From assembly GCA_026398275.1 (NCBI GenBank), contig JAPLTF010000060.1, positions 1 through 64,000 on the forward strand: DNA of 64,000 bases, read 5' to 3'. The notes beneath the pieces are model-generated. The model searched no databases and had not been told where the DNA came from. It was given only the letters and a program-made list of their open reading frames with translations. Within the stretch, counting starts at the first letter, position 1. Every line of letters begins with the position of its first letter. The position numbers were made by a program, and so were the translations under genes. Below are positions 46,803-55,800 of the stretch, piece by piece. The DNA is from Verrucomicrobiota bacterium. Lineage in GTDB: Bacteria; Verrucomicrobiota; Verrucomicrobiia; Chthoniobacterales; Terrimicrobiaceae.

Positions 46803-49800
46803 TCAACCATCCGAATCATTCTCGCCGCCTCCGTAGCCGAGCACCTCGACGGTGATGGTGGAAGGGAGGTCAGCATCCGGAGCCGGTTGATGCTGGGCCT
46901 GATTGGCCACCGACTGGGCTGCGGTGTTTGCCGCAGCAGCGGATGAGGAGGCGGAGGTGAGGCCACCGATGTTCGGGGCGGCGATGGTTGGAGCGGACGG
47001 GACCCCGGATGTTTTTCCCCCTGCGCTGATGTTGCCGGCATTGAGAACAGCGGTGGCGGCGATGTTTAGATTTCCGGTCACGCGGATACCCGCATCACCG
47101 GCATCAACGACTCCTTTGGGCGCGATAAGATCCACGTCTCCGGGAGGAACATCCGAGACGGTCGCGAGAACACCGATGCCGCCTCCCGTCGAGAGGCCGG
47201 CGAGATCGGTCTGCAGGGCGGCGCTTTGCGGGTCGATGAGGACGCGGGTCGGGGGAGCGGAGGCAACGGTTTTCGAGGAGGCTCCGGCCGCGATATCGCC
47301 TGTGGACGACCAGATGATTTCGTTTCCGCCCCGGAGCGTGAAGATGCGGCCGATGCCGATGTCCACGCTGTCATTTGCGAAGATGGAAATATTGCCGCCG
47401 CTTTCCGTGATAATGCCCGGAGGCGTTGACGTTTCATAGATGCTGGTTTTCGAGAGGGTGAGGCCGCCATCGGGTATGAGCACGCCGATATCGCCTCCGT
47501 TCTTTGTCCGGATATCTCTGGATCGCGTGAGGATGCCGCCTTTGAAGCCGGCCGGGATCAACTGGGCGATCGCCGAATATCCGCTCTCGTAGTCCGTCGA
47601 GGGATCCGCCGCAAATTCGCGTCCGGCATCCCGCAGGGTGAGAAAGAAAACATCCAGGGCAACGCGGTATTTCAGCTCATCCGGCAGGCTCTCGAAATCG
47701 CCGAGGTTGGTCGCGGCAAGAAGCGCCGGCAGGTATTTTTTTCCAGATCCTTCAACTACGTTCTCGATGAAGGTGGGGAAGTCGAGCGTGCTGTTGGTCA
47801 GCCCGGCAGACGGCCCGATTCCCGCCGCGACCAGGAGGCTGGCTCCGGCGAAGGATAGGTAGGGATTCCGGGCATTGCCCACGCTAACGATCCCGGCTCC
47901 CAAGCCATCAGCAACGGTCGCGAGAGAAACGCTGGGATTCGAAAGCGACCACGGATACAGCAATTTTCCATTTACTGTGTTTGCCTGAACCAGGGCCAGC
48001 GCCTGCTTGCCTGTCTTGGCGGTGACCGTGGTGCTGCTGAGTCCATCCGAAGAGGATACTTTCCATACCAGGTCGAGGCTGGCCCCGGTTCCGAGGTCCA
48101 GGTTCCGTCCGGCAAGGATCTCGAGGGCGCCGGGGCCCGAGATCTGAAGATCGCCCGGGAGCGAGTTTGTGGGCACAATGCCGGAGGCAGCGGCCGTCCG
48201 GAGAACGGAATTGGAATTGTAGGGGAAGATATCCCGGCCGGCCGAAACGATGCTGATATCCTCCGCGTCCAGATTTTGGAGATAGAGCGAAACATCGGAG
48301 ATATCCCGGCATGAAAAGATGCGGGAAGCCTTCGGTGCGAAGAGCGTGATTCCCGAGATGTCGCCCGTTGCCGCGTAGAGCCGGACAGGATTATTGTCCC
48401 CCGCATGAAGGTTGCCCGAGGTATGGCGGGCCTGCATGGCCTGGAGTCCGACATCAGGCCCAGCCGTCGCTCCCGACTCGATCAGGAGATCATCGATGAA
48501 CTGCAGGAAGTTCTTGCTGCTGGTCTTGGAGGGCGACCCCTCGACCGCGGAGATTTTCTGATAGGAAAATGGTGTCGTGATTCCCGGGAATGCCGACGGC
48601 GCGGAGTCGGAGACATTGATGGTGGAATATCCCCAGTCGGGAGAATTGCCCTGGGCGTTCGGCTGGAGCCCGTTGATGGCTCCCCGGGCCAATAGCTCCA
48701 GTCCGCCGACCGGGGACGGATACAGAGTCAGGTTTCCGACAAAATTCAAATCACCGGCGAACGAGGTGGCGCGCAGAGTGGAAGGCAGGGCCGAGAAGAC
48801 GGACGCAAAGTGATCCACGTTCGACTCGCTGAGCCTCAACCAGGGGCGGGCATAGGAAGCCGCGCTTGGGGTTGTGGGGCTCCACAGGAGCTTGTTCTTG
48901 TGCCATTTGTCGAGGAGGCCGGCGGCGGAACCTCCGAATGAGGCCGATTCACGAAGCGTGATGCTCCCGCCGATCGAGGAGACATCCACGTAATCCTCCG
49001 CGCCGTATGTGGAAAAATAGGTTTTGTAGTAATAGGCGTTCCCCAGGCCTCCGGGCAGGAGGAAGGGGTTGGCAACCGGCCCCAAAATCACGTCGCCCCT
49101 GGCGGAAATCTTGAAGCCGCCTTTGCCGAGGAAGAGGGTTGTGGGCAGCCATGTTGCCGAGTCGCTCAGCCCGATGGCTGAAGTGTTTCCTGCGATCTCC
49201 CTTGTCGGGTTCGTTTTGATCTTGCCGCCGGCGCTCAGGGTCCCAATTCCACGTTCCACGTAAAACACGCCGGCATCGATATCGCTTCCGGCCTTCACGA
49301 GGAGATCTCCGCCGCCGAGCTCGAGCAGGCTGGCGGCGTCCGGCGTTCCCCTTGCCATGCGGGCATTGGTGGGAATGACCGCATCGACATTGCTGACATT
49401 CCGACCCGCAGTCAACTTGACATCCCCCCCGCCCAAGGCGCCGACGCCCTGAAAGAAGTTGCTGAAGTCAATCCACCAGGTCGTGGATGCCGAGGCCAGG
49501 ACATTGCCGATATTCATGATCGCAAATTGCCCGTCTGACCCCACGTATCCCCTGCGATACAGCCAGTTGTCCGGCATTTGAAACTGGGAATCCGCGATGG
49601 TTTGTCCGGCGATGGTAGTCAGGCGCTCGATGTTTTGTTGCGCATACAGGGACACGTTGCCGCCCGCCATGCTGTAGAGCGCGGGGTAAACCTGCTGCTG
49701 ACTGCCCAAATCGGCGGTTCCGCCAGTGTCATTTTGCAGCAACACCGGGTTGTCGAACGTTCCGCCCAGCGTCGGATTCGTGACCCGCGAGCCTGCGGTG

Positions 49801-52800
49801 TAGATCGTGGCAAATTGGTTCAGGATCTGGACGCTCCGGCCCACGGAGATGTCAATATCACCTGTTCCCGTCCGAATCACCTGATACCGGTTTGCGACGG
49901 CCGAGGCGGTGAGCGCCGAGGAACTCGCGGAACCGGTGGTGACATTCGCGACGACATTTTGTCCGTTGTTTTTCCCGAGGCGGACATTTCCCGCCGCGGA
50001 GGAGAGCACAGAGACCGGGAGAACCCGGTGGGAGTCGGCTGCGGAGAGGTCGGCGCCTGCCGTGAGCCGGAATGTCCAGGACTGGGTGTTCACCGGGAGG
50101 TTGAGGTTTCTGGTGGACAGGCGGGCCAGCCACAACCAGGTCGTGTCCGAGCTTGCCAGCGTCGGAGTAAACCCGTCGCTCAGCGCGTTGTAGAAGACGA
50201 GGTTTCCAGATGCCCGCATGGTCAGCATACCGGGGGCGCTCTTGGGTCCGAAGCGGAAGGTTGTCGCCGCGGAGCTCGTGATGAAATTCCAGTCGCTGGT
50301 CGTCGTCGATGCGGTCGAGCCCAGCGTGAGATCTCCGTTGCGATTGATGATTTCGGCCCCGGGAGTGATGACGAACACGGGCGCAAGCGAGGAGTTGTTT
50401 GCCAGGAGCCGGTTCAGCATCGCCGTGTATCCGGCGCTGGCGCTTCCCGACGAGCCGAGGAAATTCACACCGTTCTGGCGGATGCTCCCCTGCACGTTTT
50501 GGCCGCCTGTCATCAGGCCGCCGGCGGCGTTGATGGTTCCGGTGTTTGTGATGAGGCCGCCTGTGCCCGTGAGGTCATACAGGCGGTATCCCTCGACCGT
50601 CACGCTGGATGCATCGAGGATGTGCCCATTGATGGCATCCACCAGAACATCCGTGGCACCGGAATTTTGTGGGGCCCGTATGGCCAGCCTGCCGCTGAAT
50701 TGGCCATTGTAGGCGCTGCTGCCGTTCAGAAGAACATCATTTGCCGGATTGAGCGAATCGAGGACAATTTTTGACGTGACTCCAAGATCCAGGGTCGAGC
50801 CGCTGAGGATTTTGACCCGCCCGCTCCCGGCGCTGCCGTTTCGCTGCGATCCGGATTCCAGGCTGATCGTCCCGCCTTTGCCGGCATTGCTAAACGTCTC
50901 TCCGTGCACGGTCAGAAGGGAGTTGGCCCATACGACAACATCTCCGGAGGCTGACAGGGAAATCGAACCCCCGGTCGTGCCGGATGCGTCGATGGTCCCC
51001 CCGGCTGTCGCATCACCGACTTGGATGCTGCCCGCATCGGCTGAGAGCGAGAAATTGTTCGCGCGCACCGTGCCCCTGATCCGCACGTCGCCCGAGCCAG
51101 AGACGAGCGGGTTGCCGCGCACGCGGAAAGACTGGCTTTTCAAGAATGAGGACGCGGTCAAGAGGCCGCTGTAAGCCGAGAGATCCGGCAGCGACAGGAT
51201 ATCCAGGGAGAAGGCTCCCGACTGGTAACCCGCCGCAGCGCTTGCCGAGAGGGATCCGGCAGCAGAAAATATCCCGCCGGGCACGGAAACCGAGAAAGCC
51301 CCTGCATTCCCACCTCCCGGGGCGGCGGATACATCGACAAAACTGCCGGCATCGAGCGAGACGTTGCCAGAATCCGCCCACAGCTTGATTTCTCCGCCGC
51401 CGGTATATTTTACGACATCATAAAATGCCTGCTGTGTTCCCGAGACATCGAGCCTTCCGCTCACGTTAAGATTTCCTGCCGTGGCCCGGGCAACCACCGA
51501 CCCGCTCGGCAGAAGGATGTTCGAATTGATGGAGACGGATGGACCGGTCAACGTCAGTGTTGCTCCCAGCCCGCCTCCGGAGCCGATGTCCGCGGAACCG
51601 GAGGGCTTCTGGATGGAAAGCGTTCCGGAGTTTGCTGTGAAACTGCGATCTGAACCCGCCTCCCCCTTGAGGACCGGAGTGATCAATGCGAGGCCGCCCT
51701 GAGTGGAAACCCCTCCGACCCCCTCCCCGGAAATACTCTCCGACGCCGAAAAGACGACATCCGCAAAACGGTTGATGGCGATCTGATTCGCGCCAAGCTG
51801 GATGTTCTTCGCCTCGACCGTCAGCGACCCGGCCGGGGAAGCATTCCCGATGAGGCTCGCGCCGCCATTCCGGTTGTCAAATCGAACGAAATCCGCTGCC
51901 ACCCTGACATTTCCCAAACCCTGGTTGACCAGTTCCCCTGCGCTGAACGACAGAGAATTCAGGGCGGGGCTGCCCAGGAGGCCGCTTCCATAAAAATCCA
52001 TGCTCGAATAGCTTCGGATCGCCAGGGCGGACGCATTCTGGAAATTGTCCAGAATATCCCCGCCGAGAACGAGGCCTGCCGATGAGGGCAGCGCACCGGC
52101 GTTGGGAAGTTGGATGCTGACTTTCCCACTGCTGAGCGAATACGAGTCCGCCGAAATGAGGGCGGTCGGCGCCAGCGTCATCTTGGCGGTTGAATCAAGC
52201 GCGATAACTCTACCGGTAATCCGGGCATTGGAGGCAACCACAAGAGAAGGCTTGTCCGAGTAGCCAAGGGAGGTCCGGCTGCTTGACGCCGATGCATCGC
52301 TTGTCACCCGGAGCATCACGCCGTCGCCAACGCTCAATGGGACCGGGGTTCCTCCACCCGCGAGGGACAGCGTCCCGGCGGCGGAAAGGGTGATCTTGCT
52401 GCCTGCGGCGATGGAAACCGGCGAGTTGGCCGCGAGGGCAGTGACCGTTCCATCGGCGGCGACAATCGATCCGGAAACGGAGGATATGACTGCGGAGCCC
52501 CGCGTTCCCACCGGGAGCGTGATCGTTCCGTCCGCCCGTGTGAAGATGAAAGGATGACCGGCGGAAATCTCCGCCGAGCCGCTCAAAACAAAGTTCTCCG
52601 CACTTCCCGCGAGTTCGCCTGACTGTTGGATTTGTGATCCCTGCGCCAAGGTGAGGCCCTGATTGGCCACAAGCACAATTTCCGTTCCCACGAGCGGCGA
52701 ACCCGCATTGTCCACCGTCACAGACTCCGCATGGGCATCGATTCGCGTTGAGCCATCCCCTGTCGTTCTCACCCCCCCGACGACCAGGCTCGCCGCATTC

Positions 52801-55800
52801 CAACTCCCGAGAAGAGAGCTGTTGATGAAGGATGTTCCGGGCGTGGAGGAGGACTCCGCGCTTGAGATGACAATATTCAGAGGCGTGTCAATATCGACTG
52901 AAGCGCCCCGCCCGCCCGACAGAGGCTGTGACAGAACCGAGCCGCCGAGCACCAAACCCGAGGACGCCCGCAAGAGAAGATAGCCGGAGTCCGCAGGCAG
53001 CTTCTGGCTTGCCACCCCCAGCTCATTCGCCCGCTGGCTGATGAGCGAGTTCGCAGAAAATGTTTCGTATTCCGCCCGGTTGCGAAGGACGGCACTGGAC
53101 AGAACCTCAAATTTAGAAGCAAGCCCGAAGGATGGACTGCCGGCACTGAGACCATTGAACCTGTAGCCGGATACGATGCTCGCTCCCCCCGGGATTTCGA
53201 GCGTTCCCCGTGCAGTTCCGGAAGCCGGAGTCACGAGGACCGCACCCGGCAGTAACGCATAGCGCGCGGGAAGGAGCGTATAATATCCACCAGGCAATGA
53301 CTTGCTCGCCGCAAGATAAATCCGGTCTCCGGCGTGAAGCGTTGCATTCCTGTAGCCGCTCCCGAAACCCGAAATCAGGTTGGTGGAGGCGCTTGAGGAA
53401 TTGTAGGGCCCGAAAGGAGCGAGCACCGCATTGTAGTCTGGAAGGACAGCAAAGCTTGAATCCGAACCAAGAATGTCCCGTGACCCGCCTTGGCCCTCGA
53501 TCCATCGATAGGCCAGCAGATCCCCTCCGCCTCGAATGTCCACGGTCGCGCCGGATTCCATCAGGAGATTTTGCGCGGAAATGCGGATGGATTTGTCCGC
53601 GAGTCCGCTGGTTGTGACGTCAATGCCGCGCGGATCGATCCACGAGCTGCCATCGCTGCTCACCCCGTAGGGAATGATCAGGCCGGCTCCGGTCAGGGGG
53701 TCGATGGCGGAAACAGAGGTGAGGCTTCCGACGCCAAGGCTCACACTGGTGGACGCCGGAACATCCGAACCGCTCAGGAAATTTTTCGGTGCGCTGCCCG
53801 AACCATCCCAACCGAGAACAATGCTTCCAAAGGGCGCGCGAAGAACACCGTTCTGGTGAATTTCAGAAGCATAGATTTCCAGCGTCCCACCCGCCGAGAG
53901 GGGAAGGTTTGTTGAACCTGACGGCAGGATGGTGACGACTCCTTTCTGTGGCGTTCCGCCCTGCACATGGTCCGATGCGATGATGGAGAAAACCGATCCG
54001 GTGGTGGGATAGATTTGTGCGGCGCGCAAGGTCAGGCTGCCTGCGATATTCAGAGTGCCACTCCCTCGGATGTCCCCCTGCTCAGCCGAGATGTCGGCAT
54101 TGCCGATCTGCTGCAGGGAAAGGCTGCCGATATCGACGACACGGGCGGTCACGTTCAACTTTCCTGATCCGGCTGTTGCAGCGACAGGGACGGGAAACGG
54201 GGAGACGCGGTCCTCTGAAGGTGCCGGTGCTTGAAATGGCATTCCCAGAGCCACGTAGGGAGCGCTCAAAGACACCGTGGAATCGGCGTTCAGCACGCCC
54301 GAATCCGCAACCTTGAGCCAGCTGCGCGCGTCGATCCGGACCGGTCCCGAAAATTTGACAACCCCGTTCAGAGCAAGCGAGTCGAACCCGCCTGCGGCAA
54401 ACTGATCAACACTGAACAATCCTTCGCCGGGACGTGTCTGCCCGTTGCTGTCAACGACCGGGTTCCCGATCACCGCTGTTCCGCTGCCCGCTGTGCCTGG
54501 CGTGGCGCGCCCGCTCTGGCGGACCGTCAGATTGACATCGGTGGGGACGCTCGCGGAGCCGACGGGATAAAATCTTCCGGACGAAACGAGCAGGGTCCCC
54601 CCCATCGCCGCAGGACCGCCGGCAAAGGCGCGTAAAGCCGCATCACTGTAGAGCATTTGGCCCCCCTGCAACGAGATGGTTCCCGCATTGCTCGCGACAA
54701 CGGTCGGCACGGCTTTCAGGCTGGACGGCATCTGGGTCAGGCCGCTGGAGGCCGGGATTTTCAAGGTCGCATTCACATTGGCCACAGTCGGTTTCTCGTC
54801 CACAATTTCGCGGGCGCCGGAGGCATCGAGAACCGAACCCGCCGCTGCCAGAATATTTCCGGAAACAGAAATCGTGCCCCCGGGGAGGACTGTTCCGAGC
54901 TTCCGGCCGTAGGGATCCGACGAGAGAACAAACGTTCCAGCCGCCGAAAGCGTCGCAGCCGGTCCGATGAAAACGGTGGCGAGCGCTGCGGAACTGTCAT
55001 TGAAGAGCTTGGTGGAATCGGTTCCTCCGGAGACCCGGATTGTTCCGCCGGGGGAATAAATCGAACCCAGCACAGACACGGTGTTGCCTGAAAGCTCCAC
55101 CGCTCCGCCGGGGTCGGTGCGGATGACCGCCCGCTCTCCCATTACTATATCTCCACGCTGGAGAAGCGCACCGTTGAAGAACACCCCCGGCGCTGTAAAT
55201 TTCAGGCTTACCGGTGTCCGCTCGCCGACAGGCCGCGTGATCGCCCCGAGTGTCGCACCCCGTGCAGACGGCTTCTGAAGAACCAACCCCAACGCGACCG
55301 GCACCAGCTCTGTTCCGGATGCTATCGATACAGCAGGGATAGCCTGTCCTGCCTCCGAGTTTCCGAGACCGGTGATTGTGAAACTTCCAAATCCGCCGCT
55401 GCTGAAAAATGCGGGGTTCAGAAATAGCGAAGCGGGAATTTTCCGGGACTCCCCGATTTCCACGACCCGGGCTTGAAGTGTCAGCGACCCGGCCGTTCCG
55501 CCAGCGAAGCCCTTCAACCCGGCCCCAAGATCCAAGCCTCCGCCCAGAGCGGACAATACTCCCGGATCCTGCCCGGTCTTGATGCTGATTGATCCACCAT
55601 TCCCATATCCCTTGGCCCCCGTTGAGCTGATCGAAACGCCTCCTGAAACATCGATCAGACTGCCCTTTTCCAGATTGGCATCGAACGCAGCGATCGTGAT
55701 GGATCCGCCGTTTTTCGCAAATGCGACGGGCCTGGATGAGAGTCCTGTGGGCCGGTCGTCCACGATAAGTCCCGCCGTGCTCAGCAGTGCGGATTTTTCG

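Noticed and set aside
49252-49267. parS-like sequence CGTTCCACGTAAAACA
   Set aside because: Two mismatches to the TGTTNCACGTGAAACA consensus, a single copy, within tpsA coding sequence ('VFYVERG') and 43 kb from parB. Likely chance.
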